This document shows, piece by piece, positions 34,760 through 43,942 of a DNA stretch of 64,000 nt; the first letter of the stretch is position 1, and each line of letters opens with the position of its first letter. The DNA comes from an uncultured Porphyromonadaceae bacterium. Its GTDB lineage: Bacteria; Bacteroidota; Bacteroidia; Bacteroidales; Muribaculaceae. Below the pieces are notes generated by a model. It searched no databases. It was given only the letters and a program-made list of their open reading frames with translations, and was not told the DNA's origin. The stretch spans positions 27,115 through 91,114 of the forward strand of contig CALKRW010000031.1 in NCBI GenBank assembly GCA_937989585.1. Direction: 5' to 3'. A program made the position numbers and the translations under genes.

Positions 34760-35243
34760 CGACAGAAGGCGCATCCTTGGCTGGGGTCTTTGCAGATACC
34801 TCGGCCGGGATTCGCGTAATCAGACAACCACCGTTGTCTATCATTCCGTTTTGTCCCTGCAACATTTCGTCATATTCATCATCGGGTACGGCTTTCTCAT
34901 GAATAATGCTTTGAGCTATATCTGCTGTCTCGGCATCAATTACGTTCTGTATTTCCAGAACCTGTGCTTCTTTATCAGCCTCCGATGATGTAGAAGAATG
35001 TGATGTTTCTTCAACTGCCGCTACCGTGACAGCATCTATATTATTGTTGCCGACGGCAAATCCGTTTTCGGTCTCGGTAACTTCCACAGACTTTTCCTCG
35101 GCAAAAGTTGCGTCGAAAGTCTCGGTCCCGGAATTGTCCTCGGCCGACTTTCGGCTTATGGTGACATCGCGTATAATCACCACTGAGAAGTAAATGATGT
35201 ATGCGGTTGTCAGAATCAGTGCGAATATTCCAAATGCGCTCAT
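34749..35243 (-). CDS. First gene of the tra operon, membrane-anchored acidic protein
   Basis: 164 aa. N-terminal membrane helix (FGIFALILTTAYIIYFSVVI) followed by a long acidic, Ser/Thr/Glu-rich, probably disordered tail ending DAPSVDEY. Resembles nothing I recognise, though TraD-like proteins occupy this position in related elements. First gene behind the putative operon promoter and coupled to the TraE-like gene by overlap. Confidence 0.6.
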   Translation of the reverse strand: MSAFGIFALILTTAYIIYFSVVIIRDVTISRKSAEDNSGTETFDATFAEEKSVEVTETENGFAVGNNNIDAVTVAAVEETSHSSTSSEADKEAQVLEIQNVIDAETADIAQSIIHEKAVPDDEYDEMLQGQNGMIDNGGCLITRIPAEVSAKTPAKDAPSVDEY

Positions 35244-35281
35244 GTGATCGGTTTTATTAGTTCGATTTTCAAATTATGCCG

Positions 35282-35289
35282 CAAAGTAA
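35282..35289 (-). promoter_or_regulatory. Possible promoter of the tra operon
   Basis: Minus-strand TTACTTTG, one base off the TAnnTTTG box, followed by GC as usual, lies 39 bp upstream of the first tra gene. No clear TTTG is seen at the -33 position. It is the best candidate start for the 19-kb leftward operon. Confidence 0.4.
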
Positions 35290-35650
35290 ATGGTTGTTCA
35301 GCTTAAATGAAATTATTCGCTGATTTGCAGCTGTTTATTTAATTCTATTTTTGAAAATCACAAAATCGGCACTTGTTTTTGGCACTCGTGATGTCTTACC
35401 TATACCTCTTATATAATATATGTATGCCATGTTTCACTGAGAGTCCGGACATCCGTTTTCTGCGGCAAAGTTGGAGGCCGCGACAAATGTCAAGGCTATA
35501 CGAAGCACTCTGCCGAGTGGTCTTGTCGAATTGTCTCTTTTCGCCTCCCCTGAAATGCCTGAAAATCGGAAACTCCGAACTCCCGATGAATCGAAAGATT
35601 ATAATAATGAAAGGGAAAAAACAAGTCTAACCTCTTAAATATCTAAAACA
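35290..35650. other. Intergenic region right of the tra operon
   Basis: About 360 bp between divergent units. It holds an A/T-rich left part and a short rightward open frame (from 35373) that I do not think is coding: it has no family resemblance and biased, low-quality composition. No repeats or hairpins of note. Confidence 0.4.
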
Positions 35651-35743
35651 ATGGCAAATTACTGCGACAGCACTTATCGAATTACAGGCGAAGCATCTGA
35701 ACTTGATGCTCTCTATGAACTGATGGAAGAATATGGTTGGTAG
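35651..35743 (+). pseudogene. 5' fragment of a small cytoplasmic protein gene cut by an IS
   Basis: Begins MANYCDSTYRITG and stops after 30 codons at EEYGW-TAG, where transposase-type DNA begins. The start resembles the N-terminus of small Bacteroidales proteins (MANYC...), whose remainder is absent. An upstream A/G-rich stretch and ATG after aaaaca support a formerly real start. Most likely truncated by the adjacent insertion. Confidence 0.5.
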
Positions 35744-36470
35744 AGCGCTTTGAAATTATTGAAATTCAATTTGTTGTAAGGTATTTTGGAGTCAACGGAT
35801 TTCAAATCACATTTGCGGTCATAATCAGGCCGTTATGCATAAAGACCCATTCGTTTTCTCTCAATTTGTCCGGTCATTAGACAGAAATCACTTCAACTAT
35901 CCCGTAAGGAAGTATGACGGCGACAATTATGTAAAGATTTATACCTATTGGAATCAACTACTTACGATGATGTCCGGACAGATTTCAAACCGGGAAAGCC
36001 TTCGAGACCTCATAGTTGTTCAGGAAGCACATGCCGGCAAGGTTTGCCATCTCGAAATCGGTAAATCCGCTACCAGTAGCAATCGTAGTAAGGCTAAGGA
36101 ACAGCGGAACTGCCGCATCTTCGAGGAATTTGTCTTCTTCATGATTGCGGAGGCCCGCAGGCGACTGATACAAAAAATCTTAGAGCTTGACAGTCATGTC
36201 TTCGCCTTTGTCTCAAGCACAATCAACCTGTGCCTGTCGGTGTTCGAATGGGCGAAATTCCGCAGGTATAAGGGCGGCATCAAGATGCACACGCTTTATG
36301 ATGCGGAGGCGAAAGTGCCTGCATTCGTGCATATTACCGAAGCGAAATCCATAATTCAAAGACTATGCCGTAGATTCCGTATGAAAATGAAGCCCACAAT
36401 GTCTTCAATCGTGACTACAACGATTTCGATTTATGCATTGCAAAACTATGCTTTGCTTAACTTTGCACGC
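35744..36470 (+). mobile_element. Decayed IS4-family element with DUF4372-type transposase
   Basis: The transposase frame starts at 35835 with MHKDPFVFSQFVRSLDRNHF and continues through NQLLTMMSGQISNRESLRDL, DSHVFAFVSSTINLCLSVFE and AKFRRYKGGIKMHTLYDAE, all matching the N-terminal half of a common Bacteroides DDE transposase. After HITEA it loses frame; the remaining text, in another frame, reads HDSKTMP, IPYENEAHNVF and RDYNDFD before coding stops. The catalytic C-terminal half is gone. It directly abuts the 3' end of the STAND gene, so the element is a fragment and cannot move alone. Confidence 0.85.
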
Positions 36471-36472
36471 GA

Positions 36473-39400
36473 CTACAGAGGAATGTTTTGCTCGGCTTCG
36501 AACATGCCCATCCTGTTCAACGTCTTCTCATAGCCTCGCACCTGGCGTTCAGCCCAATTGCGGACATTGGGATTGGCATGTTTTGTCAGATTCTTCACTA
36601 TATCCAGTCGGCTCTGATAATGGGGTAAAACTGATCCGCTGCTTACAAAGCTGCCCATGGCAGCCGAAAGTTCGTCAAGCATCAGCTCATCATCGCCGTA
36701 ATTATCGATCAGATATTTAGTCAATTCCGAGAATCCATCGTGATCTCCGCCCCAGTAAATCAGTCCGATCAATCTTGAAGGTACCTTTTCGGGATTTTGT
36801 TTGCACCATTGTTTATAAGCGTCGATATGGTTCGGCACATCAAGTAGCGAAGTCTGATTGTATGGAGTATAGAAAATCTGTTTTAACTTGTAATACAGCG
36901 CATTAAAATCCTTTTCACTCAGCAACGCTTCTGAGATAATAGGCCAGGACGTGTCGAAATGGTTGGAAATCAGCAGAGAGAATACGTCCTCTATTTCATA
37001 CGAGGATGTAAAGGGTTTATATTCAGTCTCCATGTAACGAATCGAAAGATTGCATACTGCCATAACAAACTTTTTATTTGTCGATATCTTCAGTAATGCC
37101 CGTATCAAATCCATACAACCATCTTCCGAAAGCATGTTAGCCTCTATTTGATAATCGATAAACAGGTTCTCATAATAATCAATTATTTGGGACATCCTGC
37201 CTTTATCGTATGTTGATAATAGGCTTCCTATGTTTATCACAGCCTTCATGCCGTTGTCCAGCTTGGATACCTCTGTAAGGAATTCAATAATATCATCCCT
37301 TGTCAACTCAGACAGTTTCAGTCTTGTAAAGAACTGGTAGAAAGAGTTGGCTGTGGCGACTCCCAATTTTATCAAAGAGAACAGATGCTCAATGTATCGT
37401 TTATCGGAACTAAGTCCCCGGCCACCTACAACACTAAATAAAACATCAGGATTGTTAATGGTCGTGATATCATTAAACCATTCATCGAATTCGTCTGATG
37501 GCAGGTTGTTGATAAATTCCTCTATGATTGTTGAATGAGCTTTATCGTCATTGTTAAGAATCGATATTCCGTCGGTTAAAATGACATATTTCAATGCATG
37601 GTCGGCCGCTTCGGCTAATCTTGCACCAAATGGATATGAGAAATGGATGTCCAGTTCCATCAGCCTATGCAGAATGTTCCTGTCATATCCCTGATTAATG
37701 AATTCATCTGCTAGGACACTATATTTTTCCTTCCTTATCTCAGTCTCTTTATTGAAATTGCGGGGAGTGGTATTGAATTCTTTCTGTACTCTGCGGAATC
37801 TGGAAACAATATCGGTTTTGGTAAGTTTATTCAGTAGCACGTCATATTGCCGCAATACATCCGGCTTCATCCTTTTACTGAGAGTATCCCTGAAGAATGT
37901 AAGTTCATCCCACATCGAATCCCAGTCATAATCATGCAGACGGGCTACATGGTCAATGTAGGGTATTAAAATATTGCCTAAGCCATGATCTATGAGACGT
38001 ATTGATTTGGATGCAAGTTCGGCTGAGCACAGTTGCAAATAATCTTGATTTCTATTGGCAAAGGTCATCAGCAGGTTGAGACAATCGGTAACATATTGGT
38101 AGATTTCCTTATAAGTCTCCGGAAGATAATTATTCAGGGTTTGACCTCCCAGTTGTTCTGCACCTTGAAAATAAATATTATCGTCGATTGCCAATGCCTT
38201 TCCGATGGCCCAGATTATTATTGGAATGTTCTCATCTGTCTGAGCCTGTTGTTTTAAGAAATCATATCTGGTTGTCAATGGCACGCTTGTGGACGGCAGG
38301 AATAATCGGAACAGACTTTGGAATTGATTGGATGCATTATTCGCAAAATCTTCGTTTTCCGCAATTCCAAGCCGCATCATCAGATATGCGGCCTCATTGA
38401 AGGTTTCAGGCCTAAAACATAACTTTTCCAACAGCCATACTAGATTTCTACGGCTTTGGGTATACGATCTTAATGTATCTGTCGGCAGGTTGCCGATTGT
38501 GGAATAAAGCAGATGGGTCGTGGTGACAGGTGTTATCTCTGCGAAAGTACGTAACAGATGCGACCCGACCTCTGTATTAATTACTTCCGCCGATGCAAAA
38601 GGGCTTGATTCGCCTAGAACCGCATCCAGACGATTTCTAGCAGACTGGTTGAAACCAAGATGCTTTACCTGATTATGAAAAGCGCCAGTCATGACTTCGG
38701 GAAATGGAGCGTCTTTCAGTGACAGAATGGCTGTTTTCAGACGTTCAGGGGTGCAGCTTTCAAGCCATTCCAATATCAGATACAGAGCAAGAGGCAAAGG
38801 TCGTAGCCCGATTTTGCGGCCATGGCATTCTATAATGTTCCGGTTGATGAATTTCAATATGGCTTGATCCGTCTCATTTAATAATACTTGATCGTCAGCA
38901 GAATCCAATGAAGTAAGCGCCTTATTGGTTATGACATATTCCAGTTCAGGTCTTAGATCTTCTTTCCAGCCAATATAGTCGAACAGCGATATTGACTGCA
39001 AAATTATTCTTCGTCGGTCATCATCTTTCAGACCTAATATTTTGGATATTAAGCTCGAATCACTCACCTGGCCAATAGGCTCACCTGATTTGAGACCCTC
39101 GGCCAACAGTTGGGCCATCAAAGGTATGCCGCCGGAAAACTCCTTTATCTTGTCCAGTTGGTCTTGCGATAACCCCTTATTTTCAAGTATTTGTATTATG
39201 ATGTCCTCGAACTTTCTTTCAAATTTGCAGAGGGTCGTTCCGGTCAGTGACCTCTCTTCGGGATTGTTGAAAATGGCTATCATCCTGCATAGGGATCCAT
39301 GTATGCGCCATAACTCATGATAATCACGGAAATCATTTTCGTCGCAGTTGTCCAGAACCACTATGACCTCGGGATATTGAGTAAGGATGGAGTCTTTCAG

Positions 39401-40240
39401 CGTGGCGGTGATTGACTTCTTGTCATTCTTCTGGCAGTCGCAATATAGATAATGCTGCTTGTCGTCTGTCCCACGGAAAGCCTCCAGCACCAGACGGGTT
39501 TTACCCAATCCTGATAAACCGGTTATCCTTAGTTTCTTTTCAGACAAAATCAGAGACTCGAAATGCCTTAGTTTGTCATTCCAATGATATTTGTTGGGAA
39601 ACAATTTAAGGGCGGCATGTTCATGCCATCCTATGAAAGGACAATACTTATCCCGCTTATGTTCTATGGCTTTCACGGCTGCCAACCTTAAGGCTTCCGG
39701 CAAAACCTTCATAAGCTCTTTTTTGGCTTTCTCCCAGTTTTGCGCCTTATGATTCTTTAGGAGGAACGTGATGGGCCATCTCCTGCCTCTTATGTCACAA
39801 GGCAGGTATTCAGGATTTTCCTCAACTTCTCCATTCACTGTATTCATTACCAGCACTAGTTGATCCTCGAATGACTTTGAACGGCCTAAAACCCTGCTCA
39901 GTTCTATCAGCACATTAGAATTCGGCGTTTTTCGCTGGAATGAACGGGAAATACCACATCGGGATAAAAATTGGGCGATTGCCCCTAATTTGTTGACTAC
40001 GGTTAAGTCACCGACAAAGATGTCGCATTCATCGGCTTGCTCAAGCATCTTGTCGGCAACGTCGGGATGTCCCGCTACACCGCGCATACCTTCCTTAAGT
40101 TCGAAAAACACGCCCTTTAGGCTGCCTTTATTTGCGACGGCATTCAAGCTTGAGTTCAGACATTCTATCAAAAACTGTCTGTTATTGAATCCCTGCTGGT
40201 CGGTCTCGCTTTGCCAGGAGAAGAATACTTTAAGTTTCAT
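36473..40240 (-). CDS. TIR-like/STAND NTPase, probable antiphage protein
   Basis: 1255 aa in three parts. Residues 1-~160: a TIR-like nucleotide-binding domain, with VFFSWQSETD at the start and TPNSNVLIELSRVLG matching the family signature NxNVxxELGxxLG. Residues ~215-480: STAND/NACHT-like ATPase with Walker A GLSGLGKT (241-248), VIVVLDNCDEND as Walker B and FSGGIPLMAQLLA as GxP motif. The remaining ~750 residues are helical repeats, a likely phage-component sensor. This layout is that of Avs-like immune proteins in which sensing triggers the N-terminal effector, probably NAD-targeting. No obvious own partner gene; leftward gene with a transposon scar at its 3' end. Specific clade not known to me. 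Confidence 0.75.
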   Translation of the reverse strand: MKLKVFFSWQSETDQQGFNNRQFLIECLNSSLNAVANKGSLKGVFFELKEGMRGVAGHPDVADKMLEQADECDIFVGDLTVVNKLGAIAQFLSRCGISRSFQRKTPNSNVLIELSRVLGRSKSFEDQLVLVMNTVNGEVEENPEYLPCDIRGRRWPITFLLKNHKAQNWEKAKKELMKVLPEALRLAAVKAIEHKRDKYCPFIGWHEHAALKLFPNKYHWNDKLRHFESLILSEKKLRITGLSGLGKTRLVLEAFRGTDDKQHYLYCDCQKNDKKSITATLKDSILTQYPEVIVVLDNCDENDFRDYHELWRIHGSLCRMIAIFNNPEERSLTGTTLCKFERKFEDIIIQILENKGLSQDQLDKIKEFSGGIPLMAQLLAEGLKSGEPIGQVSDSSLISKILGLKDDDRRRIILQSISLFDYIGWKEDLRPELEYVITNKALTSLDSADDQVLLNETDQAILKFINRNIIECHGRKIGLRPLPLALYLILEWLESCTPERLKTAILSLKDAPFPEVMTGAFHNQVKHLGFNQSARNRLDAVLGESSPFASAEVINTEVGSHLLRTFAEITPVTTTHLLYSTIGNLPTDTLRSYTQSRRNLVWLLEKLCFRPETFNEAAYLMMRLGIAENEDFANNASNQFQSLFRLFLPSTSVPLTTRYDFLKQQAQTDENIPIIIWAIGKALAIDDNIYFQGAEQLGGQTLNNYLPETYKEIYQYVTDCLNLLMTFANRNQDYLQLCSAELASKSIRLIDHGLGNILIPYIDHVARLHDYDWDSMWDELTFFRDTLSKRMKPDVLRQYDVLLNKLTKTDIVSRFRRVQKEFNTTPRNFNKETEIRKEKYSVLADEFINQGYDRNILHRLMELDIHFSYPFGARLAEAADHALKYVILTDGISILNNDDKAHSTIIEEFINNLPSDEFDEWFNDITTINNPDVLFSVVGGRGLSSDKRYIEHLFSLIKLGVATANSFYQFFTRLKLSELTRDDIIEFLTEVSKLDNGMKAVINIGSLLSTYDKGRMSQIIDYYENLFIDYQIEANMLSEDGCMDLIRALLKISTNKKFVMAVCNLSIRYMETEYKPFTSSYEIEDVFSLLISNHFDTSWPIISEALLSEKDFNALYYKLKQIFYTPYNQTSLLDVPNHIDAYKQWCKQNPEKVPSRLIGLIYWGGDHDGFSELTKYLIDNYGDDELMLDELSAAMGSFVSSGSVLPHYQSRLDIVKNLTKHANPNVRNWAERQVRGYEKTLNRMGMFEAEQNIPL

Positions 40241-40380
40241 TCGGCCTTATTATTATGTATCAGATGTTTTTCCTTGCTGCAGCAGTTGCAGGCCAAGATG
40301 TCGTTCAGACTGAATCGTTGCTGTTTAAGAAAAATCTCTATTTCCTATTATATCACGATGGCATAATTTTCATTTTCAAC

Positions 40381-41700
40381 CTACATATCTTGCATATCAA
40401 GTCCTTTGGTCTCAATATCGTAGCCATTGAAAAGATGAAGAGCGGTAAGCATGGTTTTCACCTTTTCTTCCAAGACTGTAAAATCTATATTCTTTCGGTT
40501 ACGCTTTATCTCATAGATTTCTACTTTCCTTTCAAACTCATTGGCGGCAACCATATCTATCTCGTTTTCACCTTTACGGTCCCACCATCTTCCGATCATC
40601 GTGTAATTTTCACTCTCAATCGCCTTTTCTCTGAAGTATCTTTCAAGAGTAATCCCCGAAAATGTTGTGTAATCCCTTTTTATCAACGAGCGCAACTGCT
40701 TGTATCCTCCGATTTCAAGAATATGCGTATACTTGAAAATAAAGCGGAACCAAAAAGTGAAGAAATTATCGTTGATTATATACATCGCATTTTTGCTCAA
40801 AGCTTTTGCTCCTACCGGAATCTGTTTTACTATGATTCCGTAGTCATCCTCGAGCCTGGTCAGATATCCGCCGATGGGCCTGCCGATAATTGATTCTATC
40901 TCACAGCGGCGCGTCTTGCCTGATGCTATAGTTGACAATATCGAAAAGTATATGTCGTAATCCTTTCCAAATTCTTCAATGAGTATTGACCGTCCCTCGT
41001 TGATGAATATGGAGTCCGGGCTTATCATGCTGTCCACCATTGAATCAAGTGTCATGGCTTTGTCATCGATAAGTAGCTCCACATACTTTGCGACTCCACC
41101 TGTAAAAGTATATAAGGAGAGAAGATCTTCCTTCGTATATCCAGGATGGTAGACCTCGAGTATCTCTTTCAGCACCGACGGCTTGAACGCATGTATGGTC
41201 ATGAATCGGTTCTGCCGGTTATACAACGGCTCCTTCTTGTCGCGGAATATCTTTGTCATCATCGAATAGACAGAGCCGCATACAATGAGGTTGATTCGCG
41301 ATTCGGAATGATTGAGATCCCATATTTTCTGCATATCGCTGAAAACTGAGGGATTTACGCGCACAAAATTCTGAAATTCGTCAATAAACAGTGTGAAACT
41401 CTGCTGTTTTGAAAGCTCCATAAGATAATCAAACAACTCGGAGAATCCTGACGGCGTACCGCCTAATTTCACACCTAACTTCTCTTCGACTTCATTCCGG
41501 AACTCCTCGCATAACAGGCTTTCAGCTTTTCTGCCGACAAAAAAATAGAGAAAGGGCATGTCCTCGTATGCTTTCAGGACAAGTGATGTCTTGCCAATCC
41601 TGCGGCGTCCTGTAAGGACGGTGAACTGGGCATTACTCTCTGCATTGTTTCTAATCTTTCGCAGAGTGTCTATTTCCTCTTTTCGGTCAAAGAATTTCAT
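40381..41700 (-). CDS. ATPase of the archaeal-type AAA/DUF234 family
   Basis: 439 aa from MKFFDRKEEIDTLRKI. Walker A TGRRRIGKTSL, Walker B FTLFIDEFQNF, GGVAKYVELL as sensor region, and a C-terminal DUF234 domain with IDMVA...VEIYEIKR, the D-x(n)-E-x-K arrangement of a PD-(D/E)XK nuclease fold. The family is widespread in gut Bacteroidales and its job is unclear; DNA-related or defence functions have been proposed. A good promoter at 41753-41760 fits this start; a Met 12 codons upstream is also possible. Monocistronic, between the STAND gene and the XRE gene. Confidence 0.8.
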   Translation of the reverse strand: MKFFDRKEEIDTLRKIRNNAESNAQFTVLTGRRRIGKTSLVLKAYEDMPFLYFFVGRKAESLLCEEFRNEVEEKLGVKLGGTPSGFSELFDYLMELSKQQSFTLFIDEFQNFVRVNPSVFSDMQKIWDLNHSESRINLIVCGSVYSMMTKIFRDKKEPLYNRQNRFMTIHAFKPSVLKEILEVYHPGYTKEDLLSLYTFTGGVAKYVELLIDDKAMTLDSMVDSMISPDSIFINEGRSILIEEFGKDYDIYFSILSTIASGKTRRCEIESIIGRPIGGYLTRLEDDYGIIVKQIPVGAKALSKNAMYIINDNFFTFWFRFIFKYTHILEIGGYKQLRSLIKRDYTTFSGITLERYFREKAIESENYTMIGRWWDRKGENEIDMVAANEFERKVEIYEIKRNRKNIDFTVLEEKVKTMLTALHLFNGYDIETKGLDMQDM

Positions 41701-41752
41701 ACGCTTGTTTTCGAATAACAACCGCTGTTTCCGCAACCACGGTTTCTATTTG

Positions 41753-41760
41753 CAAAGGTA
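41753..41760 (-). promoter_or_regulatory. Promoter of the DUF234 ATPase gene
   Basis: Minus-strand TACCTTTG followed by C matches TAnnTTTGC exactly. A TTG lies about 22 bp upstream, a little far for the -33 box. Transcription would start near 41746, compatible with either start codon of the gene. Confidence 0.6.
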
Positions 41761-41881
41761 CGTTATTTATTTCATATGTCCGCAATATCAATCGTAATTC
41801 TATGCCATTTTTCATGGTTGACAGCGAGAAATCTCATGACCTCCCGCTGCACTACGTTTTTGAAGCAAATCATAGCTGCTG

Positions 41882-42442
41882 TTAATAGTCCATCTTTACC
41901 TGCTTTACAGGACGTTTGCCCACAAGACGACAAGCGATGAGATAACATCTCTTGAAGTCTTCATAGAGTTCATCATTGAACCATTCCTTTTCAGTCAGAT
42001 GGTCTATCAAGTCTCTATCACCGAACAAATCCGGCTCGATCACATAGTATCCGAGATTCAGAAATGTCCCGTCATTACGGTCAAGAACGATATCGCCATC
42101 GAACGATACTGAAGCACGCCCCATCTGCATAAGAATGTCTTTCCCTTCTATTTTATCCAGTGGAGTCGGTCTTGACCAGTCCCCGGGGAATTTTCTGTTT
42201 CTCTCTATCTCATGCTGCCTTGCATTCGTCAGATATGGATATGAAGCACTCATATAGACATATCTGTCGAAATCAGCATCCGGAAATGCCTCCTTCAATA
42301 CTTCCAGTTGGTTTTCACGTATTTCCTGATATCCATTTTCGATATATGATACCGTACTCTGTGGCAAGCCGGTGATAGCTACCAGCTCTTTCTGACTGAG
42401 GCCTCTGTCTTGTCGGAATTGTTTTAGGTTTATGAATTTCAT
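41882..42442 (-). CDS. XRE-family helix-turn-helix protein with C-terminal extension
   Basis: 186 aa. N-terminal HTH_3: LKQFRQDRGLSQKELVAITG followed by LPQSTVSYIENGYQEIREN. The C-terminal 120 residues (KIEGKDILMQMGRASVSFDG and onwards) are unrecognised. Last gene of the replication-like operon, 16 bp after the DnaC-like gene; probably an operon regulator or part of a toxin-antitoxin-like control circuit. Binding site not identified. Confidence 0.75.
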   Translation of the reverse strand: MKFINLKQFRQDRGLSQKELVAITGLPQSTVSYIENGYQEIRENQLEVLKEAFPDADFDRYVYMSASYPYLTNARQHEIERNRKFPGDWSRPTPLDKIEGKDILMQMGRASVSFDGDIVLDRNDGTFLNLGYYVIEPDLFGDRDLIDHLTEKEWFNDELYEDFKRCYLIACRLVGKRPVKQVKMDY

Positions 42443-42458
42443 TCTTATAACATGTTGA

Positions 42459-43238
42459 TTATCCCTCTTCTTTGTTAGATTCGGGGCTTTTTTCTTTATT
42501 TTCAGTTCTTTCCCTCTTTCGATAAGATATCCCCTTGAACGCTACTTGGTGAAGCATTTCCTTAAATCGGTCCACTACCCGCCAACCGTAGTGTTCCGGA
42601 AGGTCTTTCGGAGAAAGATTGGACGTGAGGATGGTGAATTTCAGGGTGTCATATCTGGCCTCAAGCACTTCTCTGACAGGGTATATGGGAGTACCATATA
42701 CCAGAACCTCTTTAGCTTCTTCGCCCAGGTCATCGATTACCAGAAATGGAGTTTGTTTAAGATTCAGAATCGAATGATAATCTTCAGCCTTGTGCAAGGT
42801 GCAGATATCCGTTGCTTTGATATAGCGAGTTTCAACAGAGAAATAATCACCCATAAACTTGAGTTGTCCATGGTAATTCAAATCCTGAATCATTCTAATT
42901 ATAGCCCTTGCCATGGTAGTCTTGCCATTACCGTGGAGCCCACACAACAACAACCCAGGCTTAGGTGTCTTCTCCACCATGTGTCCGGATATGTTCTTGA
43001 GAACATCAATTGTGGATTCATCTAGTACGAACACACAATTGCGGGATTGAACCTCATACTGGTAACATCTGAGGAGCAACAAAAACGCATCCTTGTGTGT
43101 CATCTCAAAACGCAGGATTGGAAACGCTTTGCGAAAATTTCTGCTGGCCTCAACAGCAGATGTCAGTTCGTTTATATTCAGTCCTATGTCCTTCAGTAAA
43201 ATATCACTGAGAGCCTGTGGTACATCTTTTCTTTTCAT
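42459..43238 (-). CDS. DnaC/IstB-like helicase-loader ATPase (first copy)
   Basis: 259 aa AAA+ protein. Walker A CGLHGNGKTTMARAI, Walker B TPFLVIDDLGEE, and TILTSNLSPKDL as sensor 1, with YGWRVVDRFKEM at the arginine-finger position. Such proteins load the replicative helicase. Overlaps the paralogous upstream ATPase by 4 bp. Together with the initiator-like gene it suggests autonomous or transfer-linked replication of the element. Confidence 0.8.
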   Translation of the reverse strand: MKRKDVPQALSDILLKDIGLNINELTSAVEASRNFRKAFPILRFEMTHKDAFLLLLRCYQYEVQSRNCVFVLDESTIDVLKNISGHMVEKTPKPGLLLCGLHGNGKTTMARAIIRMIQDLNYHGQLKFMGDYFSVETRYIKATDICTLHKAEDYHSILNLKQTPFLVIDDLGEEAKEVLVYGTPIYPVREVLEARYDTLKFTILTSNLSPKDLPEHYGWRVVDRFKEMLHQVAFKGISYRKRERTENKEKSPESNKEEG

Positions 43239-43942
43239 AATTTCGAGAACATGTTGATTATCTCCCGCCGGAAATCTGTTGACAGTTCGATCACATAGTA
43301 ACTTTCGCGGATAATGTCAGCGACTTTCCTGCCATATATGTCACCGATATTATGGATGTCAAAGATTGAAGCGACCATCGTAGGACGCTTTGCATCGTAA
43401 CGCTTAATCAGCAATTCTCCGATAAGTGACTGAGCAAGCTGCAGATTTTCTCCGATACCTCGTTCATTGCCGAGATCATCGAGTATCAGGAAATCTGCCA
43501 TACAAAGCCTATCGAAGGTCTCCATTGAGGCGTATGGAAAGACCATGTCATAAGCTGAAGTGAATTTTACCGAAAGTTCAAGTTCCGGGTCAAAAGCCTT
43601 AGTAAACTCCAGAAGCAGCTCCGCCGCTTTAAGCCGCGTTGTTTTGCCACAGCCGGATTTTCCCCAGATCAGAAATCCGGTATGATAATCATCCTGCACC
43701 AAGAATCTTGCAAGAAGGGTACTAAACTGTTCGTCTTCCTCTGCCAAGGAGATATTATCATAACCTCGGTCAAACACAATCTCCCTGATTGATTTTTTGG
43801 CATAGTCATACATCTCTTCTTCAGCCAGGGAAATCGGGAAACGGTTGGTCGTAATCGTCTGGATTTCGCCCGCTCCCTTCAGACCCGCGTCTTTGTGAGG
43901 CAGTCCGCCGGGGGCTACTTGTTTTTTCTTCTTTTGTTCCAT
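43235..43942 (-). CDS. DnaC-like ATPase (second copy)
   Basis: 235 aa from MEQKKKKQVAPGG. Walker A IWGKSGCGKTTRLKAAE, Walker B ADFLILDDLGNERG, MVASIFDIHNIGDIYG at sensor 1 and VADIIRESYYVIEL near the end. The chosen start lies within the upstream gene's 3' end; the frame is open further upstream but the added residues are unlike protein. Related to the next gene but not identical, so the two may form a mixed ring or act at different steps (inference). Confidence 0.75.
   Translation of the reverse strand: MEQKKKKQVAPGGLPHKDAGLKGAGEIQTITTNRFPISLAEEEMYDYAKKSIREIVFDRGYDNISLAEEDEQFSTLLARFLVQDDYHTGFLIWGKSGCGKTTRLKAAELLLEFTKAFDPELELSVKFTSAYDMVFPYASMETFDRLCMADFLILDDLGNERGIGENLQLAQSLIGELLIKRYDAKRPTMVASIFDIHNIGDIYGRKVADIIRESYYVIELSTDFRREIINMFSKL

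Noticed and set aside
35373..35630. 85-codon rightward ORF upstream of the tra operon
   Set aside because: No family resemblance, odd composition and no promoter; probably chance.
42459..43942. IS21-type transposon (IstB) genes
   Set aside because: No IstA-like transposase is adjacent, and the genes overlap an initiator-like gene in one operon; a helicase-loader role is favoured.
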